DNA of 64,000 nt from an uncultured Lachnospiraceae bacterium (GCA_902493385.1 CABUPO010000008.1:69080-133079), one strand, 5' to 3'. Shown: positions 52,977 through 61,895, counted from the stretch's first letter. Numbers and translations are program-made. The notes: generated from the sequence alone by a model not told the origin.

Positions 52977-54074
52977 TTACCTTACGATTACAGCGTCTCC
53001 AAATTCCAGTCCGCCCGTAATCTCTACCTTATTATCAGCCTTAAGACCTATAGTTACCTCTTTTGCGCTCTTAAGCCCGTTCTCATCTTCGCAGTATACT
53101 ATGTATGAATCTCCCATTTTATTGACTGCGCTGTCAGGAAGATATAATACATTCTTATGCTCCTCAATTATATACTCAGCGTTAGCCGTATTGCCGTCCT
53201 CAATATTATCGGGCGCATAATCAAGCAGAAAATATACATACTTTTTATCGTTTTCCGGGAAATGAACCGTAACATCATATTCATTACCGACAGAAGTCAC
53301 TTTTATTTTATCGCCCTCCGAGAGATTACTTATATATTCAGAAGAATCCTTTGGGGCGGCAAAATAAGGCATTGAACCGTCTGATACCGAAACAATTCTT
53401 ATCTCGTCGTTCTTAAAATCCCATGCCATAGCGCCAGGACCCGTCTTATTCATTTTACCTCCGCCCATTATACTGTTATCAACATATGTAACCGTTCCTG
53501 ATATTGTGGCCGTAACCTGATACGCCTCCTGCATTGCAACAGCCTCATCATACTGTTTCTGAAGTACCGAAAGCTCTCCTTCATACGACGATATCTGTGC
53601 TGCATAATTTTCGCGTATCGCCTTAAGCATCGTCTCATCATCAAGCGCTTTTTTCTGCCGCTGCACTTCAAGCTCACGCATATTCTCCGCCTGTCTGATA
53701 AGAGTTTTTTTCATTTTTATCTGATAGGATATTTCTTCGATATCCGAATCGTTTTCTTCTGATACGAATTTGACAAGGACGTCGCCCTCTTCAACCTTAT
53801 CTCCAACGCTTACGCATATTTTTTCAACTTCCATCCAGGGGCTTATAACAACGTTGTCTATATTAGATTGTCTGTACTCACATGGAATATTGCGATAATC
53901 CCGTATATCTCCACGCCTGACCGTAGTCATTTTAAATTCTTCGCCTTCATATTCCTGAACTATTGTCGTTGTTCTGAATACTTCTTCTTCAGGAAAAAGC
54001 GCGCACGCGGATATAACAGGAAACGTAAGAAAACATAAGAACATGACGCATGCAAATTTTTGTCTCATAATCAC
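52977..54074 (-). CDS. Efflux adaptor (HlyD/MacA-like) lipoprotein
   Basis: A 365-residue adaptor, first gene of the exporter operon. The signal sequence ends in ISAC, a plausible lipobox. Lipoyl halves appear as VSVGDKVEEGDVLVKF and TATISGTVTYVDN, with a coiled hairpin between (about 110-175). The start is either the GTG at 54074 or the ATG two codons later; AAAGGA lies 5 bases before the first and 11 before the second, so the choice is open. No promoter was identified with confidence in the 380 bases upstream. Confidence 0.83.
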   Translation of the reverse strand: MIMRQKFACVMFLCFLTFPVISACALFPEEEVFRTTTIVQEYEGEEFKMTTVRRGDIRDYRNIPCEYRQSNIDNVVISPWMEVEKICVSVGDKVEEGDVLVKFVSEENDSDIEEISYQIKMKKTLIRQAENMRELEVQRQKKALDDETMLKAIRENYAAQISSYEGELSVLQKQYDEAVAMQEAYQVTATISGTVTYVDNSIMGGGKMNKTGPGAMAWDFKNDEIRIVSVSDGSMPYFAAPKDSSEYISNLSEGDKIKVTSVGNEYDVTVHFPENDKKYVYFLLDYAPDNIEDGNTANAEYIIEEHKNVLYLPDSAVNKMGDSYIVYCEDENGLKSAKEVTIGLKADNKVEITGGLEFGDAVIVR

Positions 54075-54298
54075 TTAGTTCCTTTCAGCCTGACTTATCT
54101 GTAAGAATTATAACATACGATGGTTAATATACAAAATTATTTTTTTTGTTTCCGGCATTTTTTGATGTTCCACAGATAAACCTAAGCACGATAAAATAAG
54201 CAAACCTACTAAGCACAGCATAACAGGCAGACAAAAATATGGCTTCAATTTTGAAGATACCAATATTACCAAAAAAATGTCGTTTCATGCATAGGCTA

Positions 54299-54327
54299 TT
54301 GACTTTACTGTTTATATTTTTTATAAT
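54299..54327 (+). promoter_or_regulatory. Promoter of the leucine-rich-repeat gene
   Basis: TTGACT (54299-54304), 17-base spacer, TATAAT (54322-54327), giving a leader of about 120 bases. The gap from 54075 to 54298 is A/T-rich and shows nothing else recognisable. Confidence 0.7.
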
Positions 54328-54366
54328 CTAAAATATAACTATTCTAAAGTATAATTAAAAGAGAAT

Positions 54367-54468
54367 ATGAAACAAAGAAAGTTATCAGAATCTATGGCAA
54401 GAGCAGCTGCAAATGGGTGTTTTGATGAAAAAAACATAAAAAGGAGCGATTACAATGAAAAAGAATAA
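54367..54468 (+). CDS. Possible leader ORF before the leucine-rich-repeat gene
   Basis: A 33-codon frame (start MKQRKLSESMARAAANGCF) with AAAAGAG before its ATG, overlapping the first 14 bases of the next gene. It may be a leader peptide coupling translation, or chance. No similarity recognised. Confidence 0.25.
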   Translation: MKQRKLSESMARAAANGCFDEKNIKRSDYNEKE

Positions 54469-55477
54469 AAGTAATAAAATAATAGTAAAGGTATTGGCAA
54501 TATGTTTTCTGTGCGGAATGTTTCTTATGACAGGCAGTGAAAATGCTAAAGCAAATGAGGCAGGTATAATACGCAGCGGAGATTATGAATATCAGATACT
54601 TAATGCTGAACATAAACTTGCTGTACTAAGAAAGGTATATAATTACGGAACAGAAGTAACCATACCTAAGTCCATTGACGGTTACAGCATTACACAGATA
54701 GGAGCAATTGATACGCCTGTCACAAGCGGTAATACTGTAGGTGTTGATTTTGCAAAAGCGGCGGTATTCTCTGAAAAAGACAGCATTGTAAAAAAGCTGG
54801 TGATTCCTGAAGGAGTTACGACAATATATATGTTTGCATTTAATGAAATGAATTGTCTTGAGGAGCTGTCTTTGCCAAAAACACTTCGTGAAATTTGGGG
54901 GTACAATTTTAGAAACACGACGCTTTTAAAGAAAATTGAATTTCCGGCAGGGATAAGCGTAGGTGATGCATGTTTTGAGAATGCAGTATTTGACGAGATT
55001 GTTTTAAATGGCAGCTTTGGCGGTTATGACGATGATGACTTCGGACATATGAGGGGCAGGGCTGAAAAAATTACAATCAATGCTGATAATGCCGTTGTGG
55101 ATTTTAATTTCAAAACAAAGGATTTTGTTATAGGAAAAAAAGTTAACAATATAACCTTTGGCCCATGTACCTGCGATAATATTATTCTCAAAAATCCTAA
55201 AACTAAACTTAAGTTTTATGAGAAGGATGAAAGTTATGTAAATAACATATCTGCTGTTATTACAAAAGACATTAAATGCAAAAAAAGTCCAAATGGATAT
55301 AAATACAGCTGGAAGCCCGTAAAAATAAAAGGTGTAAAATATGTGCCGCGCTATGTAATAAGCTGTAAGAAAAACAATGGCAGATTTCGCAAAATAAAGA
55401 CACAGAAAAAAACATATATTATTTTAGATAAAAAGACAAAGCTCAGAATTGAGACAAATGTTAAGTTAAAAAAGTAA
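54455..55477 (+). CDS. Secreted leucine-rich-repeat (BspA-like) protein
   Basis: 340 residues with a Sec signal peptide (about 1-33, cleavage near AKANEA). Residues ~45-200 contain BspA/LRR_5-type repeats: DYEYQILNAEHKLAVLRKVY, KLVIPEGVTTIYMFAFNEMN and LEELSLPKTLREIWGYNFRN. The C-terminal ~90 residues are lysine-rich, with a fibronectin-like strand pattern (YKYSWKPVKIKGVKYVPRY). Such proteins are surface adhesins or binders in gut Clostridia; no anchor motif is seen, so it may be released or wall-bound by its basic tail. AAGGAG precedes the ATG. It is transcribed alone. Confidence 0.8.
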   Translation: MKKNKSNKIIVKVLAICFLCGMFLMTGSENAKANEAGIIRSGDYEYQILNAEHKLAVLRKVYNYGTEVTIPKSIDGYSITQIGAIDTPVTSGNTVGVDFAKAAVFSEKDSIVKKLVIPEGVTTIYMFAFNEMNCLEELSLPKTLREIWGYNFRNTTLLKKIEFPAGISVGDACFENAVFDEIVLNGSFGGYDDDDFGHMRGRAEKITINADNAVVDFNFKTKDFVIGKKVNNITFGPCTCDNIILKNPKTKLKFYEKDESYVNNISAVITKDIKCKKSPNGYKYSWKPVKIKGVKYVPRYVISCKKNNGRFRKIKTQKKTYIILDKKTKLRIETNVKLKK

Positions 55478-55516
55478 AATCATTTATAATTTGAGAAAAT
55501 GTGGTTTAAACGGTCG

Positions 55517-55561
55517 AAAACGGTGCATGAGCTATCAAAATGTCCATCATGCACCGTTTTT
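55517..55561. terminator. Bidirectional terminator between the LRR gene and spoVAE
   Basis: AAAACGGTGCATGA (55517-55530) and TCATGCACCGTTTT (55547-55560) form a perfect 14-bp stem, with T-runs on both strands. It ends both converging transcripts. Confidence 0.85.
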
Positions 55562-55584
55562 GACTGCTAAAACATGAAAATGTT

Positions 55585-55938
55585 TTATTTCATCTTTGGA
55601 TTAAATATAAAAGAGGACAGATATCCTATTATAAGCGCTCCCGATATGCCTGCAGCCGCAGCCGTAAATCCACCGGTAAACAAGCCAAGAAATCCTTTTT
55701 GTGCAATCTCTTCTTTTATACCTTGAAAAAGCGTATTTCCAAATCCTAAAAGCGGCACTGACGCCCCTGCTTTTGCCCATTCCTTAAACGGCTCGTATAC
55801 TCCGGCGAAACCAAGCACCGCGCCCAGACACACAAGACAGACCATAATATTACCCGGCTGAAGCTTCGTCGTATCAAGAACAATCTGTGCTGCCGCGCAT
55901 ATTAATCCTCCAACCACAAATGCAATAATGTAATCCAT
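55585..55938 (-). CDS. spoVAE: Stage V sporulation protein AE
   Basis: A 117-residue membrane protein with three to four hydrophobic segments, matching the SpoVAE/SpoVAEb family: the start MDYIIAFVVGGLICAAAQIV, then GASVPLLGFGNTLFQGI and GGFTAAAAGISGALIIGYL. SpoVA proteins form the channel that loads Ca-dipicolinate into the developing spore and releases it at germination. It lies 12 bases after spoVAD on the same strand. Confidence 0.9.
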   Translation of the reverse strand: MDYIIAFVVGGLICAAAQIVLDTTKLQPGNIMVCLVCLGAVLGFAGVYEPFKEWAKAGASVPLLGFGNTLFQGIKEEIAQKGFLGLFTGGFTAAAAGISGALIIGYLSSFIFNPKMK

Positions 55939-55950
55939 TATATAATCCTC

Positions 55951-56991
55951 CTAGTTTCCTGACTCTAATATGATTCCATGAGCTATACCCGGAACTGTGT
56001 TTCCTTCGTTATAGCTCACGCTTGACATAAGGGCGCCTGTTGGTACAAAAAGAACTTTTTTCCATACGCCATTTATAAGATTGTCCATTATAGGTCCACA
56101 TAATGTTATTGCCGAACAGCCACACCCGCTGCCTCCGGAATGAGAATCCTGCGTACCACTGTCGTATATCTCTATTCCGCAATCCATATATTTATCTGCT
56201 ATATCAATATTTTCTGCAGAAAGCATATCAAGTAATATATCCCGTCCTATAACCCCAAGATCCCCGGTAATCACTTTATCATAATCACTAAAATCTGTTT
56301 GAAAATCGTTTGCATGCACCTTAATTAAATCATATGCCGCCGGAGCCATAGCAGCTCCCATATTATTAGAATCCTTTATGCCATAATCTACAATTTTTCC
56401 TGTAGTTATACCGGTAATACACACTTGCTTTGATTTTTTCTCGTTTACAGCTTTCGGTGAACAAAGCACAATCGCTCCGCTTCCTGTAACTGTTGTAGTA
56501 GCTGAAAGAGGCCGCTGGTTGCCGTAACCCAGTGGAAAGCGAAACTGCTTTTCGGCTGTTGCAAAATGACTTGAAGTAAGTGCAATGCATCTGTCCGCAT
56601 AACCGCCGTCTATCAGCATAGAGGCAATCGAAGACGACTCACCCATTGTAGAACAGGCTCCATATACTCCAAACAGCGGAATATTAAGACTTTTAATTCC
56701 GAACGAGGTCGCCATAAGCTGTCCCAAAAGATCTCCCGCAACTATATAATCAATATTCTCTTTTTCTACACCCGCTTTGCTGAGTGCGGCACGTACAGCC
56801 GACATCTGCATTCTGCTTTCTGCTTCTTCCCAGTTTTTCCCCGAAAACATATCCGTGTCTGCCGCTACATCAAAATACTTTCCAAGCGGACCCTGCGACT
56901 CTTTTTTTCCTGCAACTGACGCCCATCCGGTAATAACCGGCGGATTAGAAAAGGTTATGCTTTGCATACCTGTTTTTTTAGTATCCGACAT
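55951..56991 (-). CDS. spoVAD: Stage V sporulation protein AD
   Basis: A 346-residue thiolase-fold protein of the SpoVAD family (start SITFSNPPVITGWASVAGK, GVYGACSTMGESSSIASMLI, GSGCGCSAITLCGPIM). SpoVAD binds dipicolinic acid directly. GGAGTG precedes the ATG. In most sporulating Firmicutes spoVAC lies directly upstream; here the upstream region is the terminator of the multicopper oxidase gene, and no spoVAC is present in the window. It must be elsewhere or absent. Expression is expected in the forespore (sigma-G), but no clear promoter was found. Confidence 0.92.
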   Translation of the reverse strand: MSDTKKTGMQSITFSNPPVITGWASVAGKKESQGPLGKYFDVAADTDMFSGKNWEEAESRMQMSAVRAALSKAGVEKENIDYIVAGDLLGQLMATSFGIKSLNIPLFGVYGACSTMGESSSIASMLIDGGYADRCIALTSSHFATAEKQFRFPLGYGNQRPLSATTTVTGSGAIVLCSPKAVNEKKSKQVCITGITTGKIVDYGIKDSNNMGAAMAPAAYDLIKVHANDFQTDFSDYDKVITGDLGVIGRDILLDMLSAENIDIADKYMDCGIEIYDSGTQDSHSGGSGCGCSAITLCGPIMDNLINGVWKKVLFVPTGALMSSVSYNEGNTVPGIAHGIILESGN

Positions 56992-57090
56992 AAAATCACT
57001 CCACTTTTTCTAACTAATGTGTAGTTTTACCAAACAGGGTGATAATTATGTATTTTGTACCTGATAATCATTGATTTATAAAACTGATAC

Positions 57091-57153
57091 AAAAAGAAAA
57101 CCAATCTACGGGAGATTTTGATATTCAATATTTCCCGTAACGATTGGTCTTCT
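57091..57153 (-). terminator. Terminator of the multicopper oxidase gene
   Basis: Minus strand ACCAATC-GTT-ACGGGA pairs with TCCCGT-A-GATTGGT around a 19-base loop and runs into TTTTCTTTTT. It lies about 15 bases after the stop. Confidence 0.8.
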
Positions 57154-57167
57154 TTGCCGGATTTCTC

Positions 57168-60100
57168 CTATTTTTTACAATTTAAAATTTTTCTGCACAT
57201 TTCTTTACATCTGCATCTTATAGAATGCTTCATCACACGGAAAATCCCCCACATGCCCGATTCAACGTCCCAGCCAAAGCTTCCTGAACGATACAGATAA
57301 TCACCCGGACATGAAGCCCCATCTTTCAGTTCCATATCAAACCTGTTGCCAACACTGATTCCTCCCTGGAGCGGAATCTCTCTGGACAAGGCGTCCTTTG
57401 GCTGTTCTCTCCATAAATGTCCATGCACAGTCAAGGACACATTTCTTGGCTTATCGGCCGGCATCATGGTCCGGAAAATTACTCGATCACCGGAATAAGC
57501 CTTCCATACAGGCGTTGCCGGGTCGCCATGAACCCTGCTGCTGAATACTTTCCACACCCGTGCATCCTCCGAAAGCCGATTCTCAAACCGTTCTGACCGA
57601 TAATTATAACCCTTTTCTCCCGTATCTTCCGGGTCAACCGGCTCCTCACTGCCTGCAGCTGCGGTCTGAATCAGATTTCCCTGTGCATCCAAAAGCCGGA
57701 TTCCATTCTGAATGAACAACACGTATTCTCGAAAACTTTCCATACCTGGCGCGGTTATTACCGCCTGTTCCGCAAATGGATTCTTCCTTTTTGTAAAGTT
57801 TTCATACCATTCTGCCCCTGCGGGTTCTATTATCACGGCTCCGAATAATCCATGATATCTGTGGTTTCGCATATCCCCGAACGACTGCAGAATACAGGCT
57901 CCATACTCTCTGTCTGCCTTCCATAAATAACGCTTGCTCTCTCCTGCCCCAACAGTCTGCTCATTCGGATTATAGCCCACATTGATTCCCGAATCACAGA
58001 CAGGGTCATATTGCAGAAACTGTGGATTCAGAGAAACCCTGTTCGACGGCTTATGCTTCAAATCAAGCGGTACTCTCGGATAATCATAATAAGGCACCGG
58101 GCGGTCCGGGTCCCATACATTATACAGGGTAACCTCCAGCCAGTCTCCCACATTTGCACGCAGTATCAAAGGCTTTGGAGTATATTTTCCGGAGAATACA
58201 AGGTCCACGTCCTCTAAGGGAACAAAAATCAAGCCGTCCGGATCATGGTCTCCATACCTGTTATATACCAGCTCTGTCTGAACCGCCGCCACTTCATAAC
58301 GCCTTATCACATCATCCTTGCCCGGACCTGGTGGAAGTGAAAAAATCATATCTTTTCCTTTGCAGAGCGGTTTTAAGCATTCCTGATATTTGTCATAAGC
58401 ACGAATGATTCCCCATAGACCGAGCCATACGTCGTCAATTCCTCCAAAATAATACAGATAATCCCCCGCCTGATACGATTCTTTAATATTAAAATTGAAC
58501 GCCTCCGAAACTCCGGTTGTCTGTGATGCTGCCAGTGGGGAGCTTTCATCAGCAGGTTCTTTTCTCCATGACATTCCGGTTACATTAAATACATGCTGCT
58601 CTTCATGCGCTCCATCTATAAGACGTATCATCAGCTCATCTTGCGGATACGTTTCCAAAACAGGCGTTGCCGGGTCTCCATGCACAAAAGAGCTGAAAAC
58701 ATATGCCGGGTCGCCTTCCCTTTTCAGTCTCTCCCGCATCGGTTCCGCGCGGTAATTGATTCCCATTACTCCCGGGTCATCATGAGAACCTGGAACTGCC
58801 GGAGCATTTAACGGCTTTTCGTCTTTATCAAAAAGGAATGCGAAATCGTGGACAAAAAGAGCAAACTCCCGGAATGATGAACCGTCTCTTCTTCGTATCA
58901 CAGCCTGCGTTCCAAAGCGCAGTTCTTCCCCGTTACGTATATTGTGGAATGTTGCGCCTGCCTCCTCTATCACCAATGCGCCAAACATTCCATGCATCTG
59001 ATGTGCATTAGCAAATAAATGGTCGTGGAAAAATACAGTCCGTAATTCTTCATCTGCAAAGAATCGTTCTACTAATGTTTCATATTTTCTTGCCCCGGCA
59101 ATATTATTCCAGCCGTTTGCCGCCCCATCGGAAGTAATAGTATCAAATTTCACCAAATGCACATGGTGGCCTACAATGTCTGTTTTTGTCCTGAGCTGAA
59201 ACGCATTAGCCTCCAAAAATTCCGGCAGCAGGTTCGTTGTACGCAGTTCAATACAATCTCCTGCATTTGCACGTATTACCAGTGGTTCTACCTGAATTTT
59301 CTGTTCTTCAACCATACGGATATAAGATTCCAGACCGCCGCAACGCTCCAGCTCTTCTTTTAAAACAAAAAAGCGCCCTTCCGGATCGTGCCAGCCGTAC
59401 TTATTGTATGTGAGCTTCGCCTGTACAAGCGCGATTTCAAATACTTTCACATTCTCACACGGCATATCTGTCTTAGGACATTTTTTACAATCGCTCCCCT
59501 CCGCACAATCATTACTTTCTTTACAGCCGCAGGCTTCCTTATCATTATCGCATTCGCCTGCTGTATGGCAAGGACAGGTGTCTGTATATAATGCTCCCAA
59601 AGCTGCATTTTTTACAAAGGTTGCCTCTTCAAGAGGCGTCGGACATACTACGGCGTTTCCCTCTGCGTCCAGTACCCCGCAAGGCGGCTGGCGCGGCGGC
59701 GTTCCCGCCTCTCCGCAGATAAAATTTGGATAACCCGGATGGCACTCATCTTTTTTCGGAGGCCGTTCACGGTCTTTTAACGGCAGGAGCGCCGGAACAG
59801 GCGTCCCATCCGGCAATTTCCCGCTTCCATCTTCCAGCCGGTCATGAATTCTCCATAAAGTCCACATACCCTCATGAAAATGCGGATACAGATGGCAGTG
59901 AAAGATAACATCGCCGATTACCCGGTTTCTGCTTCCAGCCCCATATAAAATGTCCAGCGTATAGCATTCCTGCGGACTTATTGTAATCGAATCAATTATC
60001 GTGGAAACCGGATTATCCGGTTCCAGCCTCCACTGGTGGTTGTGAAGATGGAACACATGTGTTTCCTTGATTCCTCCATGAATCAGACGAATTTTCGCCG

Positions 60101-60920
60101 GGTCTCCCACATATGCCCTAAGAATCGGAGGCGCCGGGTCTTTATATACCCATGAGCTCATAGAGATTTCCTCTCCCGAATCTGCAGGGTCATGGGTAAA
60201 CGGCATACGGTTCCTCATAGGTTCAGAACGGTAGCTGATTGCCGTCGTTGACGAAGGAAGCCCTGTCCTGTGGTCTACAGGCGGATTTCCATCCTTATCC
60301 AAAATCTCCAGTTCATCATGGAAAAATACTGAATATTCCCGAAAAGCCGGCTTGCCCGGCTGATAGATATCCGCCATTAATCCGCTTTCGATTTCTTCCC
60401 CTGTCTGTGGATGAAACCATTTTGCTTCGGGCGGCTCCACAATTACTGCGCCAAATAGTCCATGAATATTCGTTGCTTCTTCACTGCTTCTGGTATCCGC
60501 CATATCATGGAACAGAAAAACGCCCTCTGTATTGGCATACCATGTGTATATTATTTCACTACTTGTCGTGCTGTCCTGATTAAAACCTGCGCTGGCACCG
60601 TCGGAATCTGACACATCATATGCCAGTCCCTGTACATGAATTGACAGCCTGCGGTTTAATGTGTTGCGAAAACGTATTTTTACCGTATCGCCAAGATTCA
60701 CACGGAGCACCAGCGGCTGTACCTCCTCACAGGGCTGCGGCGGCGTCTGCCGGAATCTGCGGTTTGCTTCTTCCTGTATTCTCTCAGAATCCTTTTCCAG
60801 TACATACATAAGTCCGTCAGGATCGTAATCACCATACTGATTATATACAATCGGAATCTGTATCGCTTCTATCGTAAAATAGCGGCACTTGTTTTGGCAG
60901 GGATATTGACATAATTCCAT
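57168..60920 (-). CDS. Six-cupredoxin multicopper oxidase, MnxG-like, probable spore coat protein
   Basis: A 1250-residue protein of three tandem repeats (about 10-365, 492-845, 870-1235), each of two cupredoxin domains. All four copper motifs are canonical but in shuffled order: HxxHxH at H288-H291-H293, HCH-x3-H-x4-M at 341-352 (type 1 copper with Met axial ligand), then HxH at 586-588 and HDH at 632-634. Repeat 3 lacks ligands. The trinuclear site should therefore form between domains 2 and 3. There is no signal peptide; the N-terminus (MELCQYPCQNKC), a linker (about 445-490) and C-terminus (CRCKEMCRKILNC) are Cys-rich, as in spore coat proteins. The nearest known relative by length and domain count is the Bacillus spore Mn(II) oxidase MnxG. 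Co-transcribed with the DUF2935 gene. Confidence 0.85.
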   Translation of the reverse strand: MELCQYPCQNKCRYFTIEAIQIPIVYNQYGDYDPDGLMYVLEKDSERIQEEANRRFRQTPPQPCEEVQPLVLRVNLGDTVKIRFRNTLNRRLSIHVQGLAYDVSDSDGASAGFNQDSTTSSEIIYTWYANTEGVFLFHDMADTRSSEEATNIHGLFGAVIVEPPEAKWFHPQTGEEIESGLMADIYQPGKPAFREYSVFFHDELEILDKDGNPPVDHRTGLPSSTTAISYRSEPMRNRMPFTHDPADSGEEISMSSWVYKDPAPPILRAYVGDPAKIRLIHGGIKETHVFHLHNHQWRLEPDNPVSTIIDSITISPQECYTLDILYGAGSRNRVIGDVIFHCHLYPHFHEGMWTLWRIHDRLEDGSGKLPDGTPVPALLPLKDRERPPKKDECHPGYPNFICGEAGTPPRQPPCGVLDAEGNAVVCPTPLEEATFVKNAALGALYTDTCPCHTAGECDNDKEACGCKESNDCAEGSDCKKCPKTDMPCENVKVFEIALVQAKLTYNKYGWHDPEGRFFVLKEELERCGGLESYIRMVEEQKIQVEPLVIRANAGDCIELRTTNLLPEFLEANAFQLRTKTDIVGHHVHLVKFDTITSDGAANGWNNIAGARKYETLVERFFADEELRTVFFHDHLFANAHQMHGMFGALVIEEAGATFHNIRNGEELRFGTQAVIRRRDGSSFREFALFVHDFAFLFDKDEKPLNAPAVPGSHDDPGVMGINYRAEPMRERLKREGDPAYVFSSFVHGDPATPVLETYPQDELMIRLIDGAHEEQHVFNVTGMSWRKEPADESSPLAASQTTGVSEAFNFNIKESYQAGDYLYYFGGIDDVWLGLWGIIRAYDKYQECLKPLCKGKDMIFSLPPGPGKDDVIRRYEVAAVQTELVYNRYGDHDPDGLIFVPLEDVDLVFSGKYTPKPLILRANVGDWLEVTLYNVWDPDRPVPYYDYPRVPLDLKHKPSNRVSLNPQFLQYDPVCDSGINVGYNPNEQTVGAGESKRYLWKADREYGACILQSFGDMRNHRYHGLFGAVIIEPAGAEWYENFTKRKNPFAEQAVITAPGMESFREYVLFIQNGIRLLDAQGNLIQTAAAGSEEPVDPEDTGEKGYNYRSERFENRLSEDARVWKVFSSRVHGDPATPVWKAYSGDRVIFRTMMPADKPRNVSLTVHGHLWREQPKDALSREIPLQGGISVGNRFDMELKDGASCPGDYLYRSGSFGWDVESGMWGIFRVMKHSIRCRCKEMCRKILNCKK

Positions 60921-60923
60921 GAC

Positions 60924-61829
60924 TTATTGTCTCCCCTCGTTCTTCAGGATTCTAAGATAATGATTTGCTTCCCGAAGTACGTGGTCTGCCAAAAGAGGCA
61001 GTATAATGGAGCGTATATCGCAGCCTGTAATTCCTTTCGTGCCCGCCGCCTTAAAATCACGATACTGCTTTGTTGTTTCCAATGTTTTTACCCTCAGCTC
61101 ATTCATCGTCCGGCAGTCCTTTTTTTCCGCCTCTTTAAGCAGACGGCAATAATCGTCTGCGAAGCCGTCTGCTGTTTTCATAAGCTCACATTCCGTCGGA
61201 TCAAGCAGCCCCCTGATAAACATCGCATGCTCCATCATAATCTGATTCCAGAACATCTCTGCCTTTTGTAAATCTTTTGACGGCATACATCCCTTTTCTT
61301 CCAGCTCAGTTATAATCTGACGGTACAATTTTGCCTCACGGAGAATATGCTCAATCAACAGCGGATAATTCGCTGTATACAGGCTGCATGTTAAAACCTC
61401 CTGCAATACCTTCTGCTTAAACGCAATCAGCCCATTAAGCAAATGAAGAACGTTCCTGTTTAACTGGCGTACATGCTGCACCATTCTTGCATCCGGACTT
61501 TTTCCATACCCTGCGCGCAGCTTCTTTTCTGCCTGCGTAATCCTGATATCAATTGGAATCTTTGTCAGCCTTCTTGTCTGCTGCTCCGCCATTTCTGTAA
61601 ATTCTGTAAATACTTCTCCTGAGCACAGCACATCTTCTCCTACCATTCCATTGGCAAGCCGGACTGTATGCTCCAATGCTTTTTCAAACTGTGCCCGAAA
61701 CCAGTCCGCTTTGTTTCTGTATCCTGTTTCCCCTGCCGAAAAAGCAGCCAGCAGAAACAGTGCGTGCTCTCTCATGATTCTGCTAAAAAATAAATGTGTT
61801 TCCAGTGATGTTGTTACATATTCTTTCAT
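60924..61829 (-). CDS. DUF2935 family protein
   Basis: A 301-residue all-helical protein of two DUF2935 repeats. Repeat 1 has LETHLFFSRIMREHALFLLA and repeat 2 has LIEHILREAKLYRQI and FWNQIMMEHAMFIRGLLDP; each four-helix bundle has His/Glu pairs able to bind metals (ExxH). Family structures bind metal but have no settled function. It is directly upstream of the MnxG-like gene (3-base gap, whose GGGGAG site overlaps this stop), and a sigma-K-like promoter precedes it. It may supply or store a metal for the oxidase; this is inference. Confidence 0.85.
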   Translation of the reverse strand: MKEYVTTSLETHLFFSRIMREHALFLLAAFSAGETGYRNKADWFRAQFEKALEHTVRLANGMVGEDVLCSGEVFTEFTEMAEQQTRRLTKIPIDIRITQAEKKLRAGYGKSPDARMVQHVRQLNRNVLHLLNGLIAFKQKVLQEVLTCSLYTANYPLLIEHILREAKLYRQIITELEEKGCMPSKDLQKAEMFWNQIMMEHAMFIRGLLDPTECELMKTADGFADDYCRLLKEAEKKDCRTMNELRVKTLETTKQYRDFKAAGTKGITGCDIRSIILPLLADHVLREANHYLRILKNEGRQ

Positions 61830-61866
61830 TTTTCTGCATACCTTATTATTTTATAGATTCTCTATA

Positions 61867-61895
61867 TAATATATGCAGGTATACAAAGTTTGGGT
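61867..61895 (-). promoter_or_regulatory. Sigma-K-like (late mother-cell) promoter
   Basis: Minus strand CATATATTA (61867-61875) matches the sigma-K -10 pattern CATAnnnTA; ACC (61893-61895) lies 17 bases upstream as a possible -35. It precedes the DUF2935/oxidase pair by about 40 bases. No sigma-A promoter is apparent here. 61896-62031 holds nothing else convincing. Confidence 0.45.

Noticed and set aside
54120..54300. Possible riboswitch in the A/T-rich gap before the LRR gene
   Set aside because: No aptamer signature (for example c-di-GMP, SAM or purine motifs) could be matched, and the promoter lies after this stretch.
57168..60920. Secreted or ceruloplasmin-like periplasmic oxidase
   Set aside because: The N-terminus has no signal peptide and is Cys-rich; spore coat assembly from the mother-cell cytoplasm fits better.
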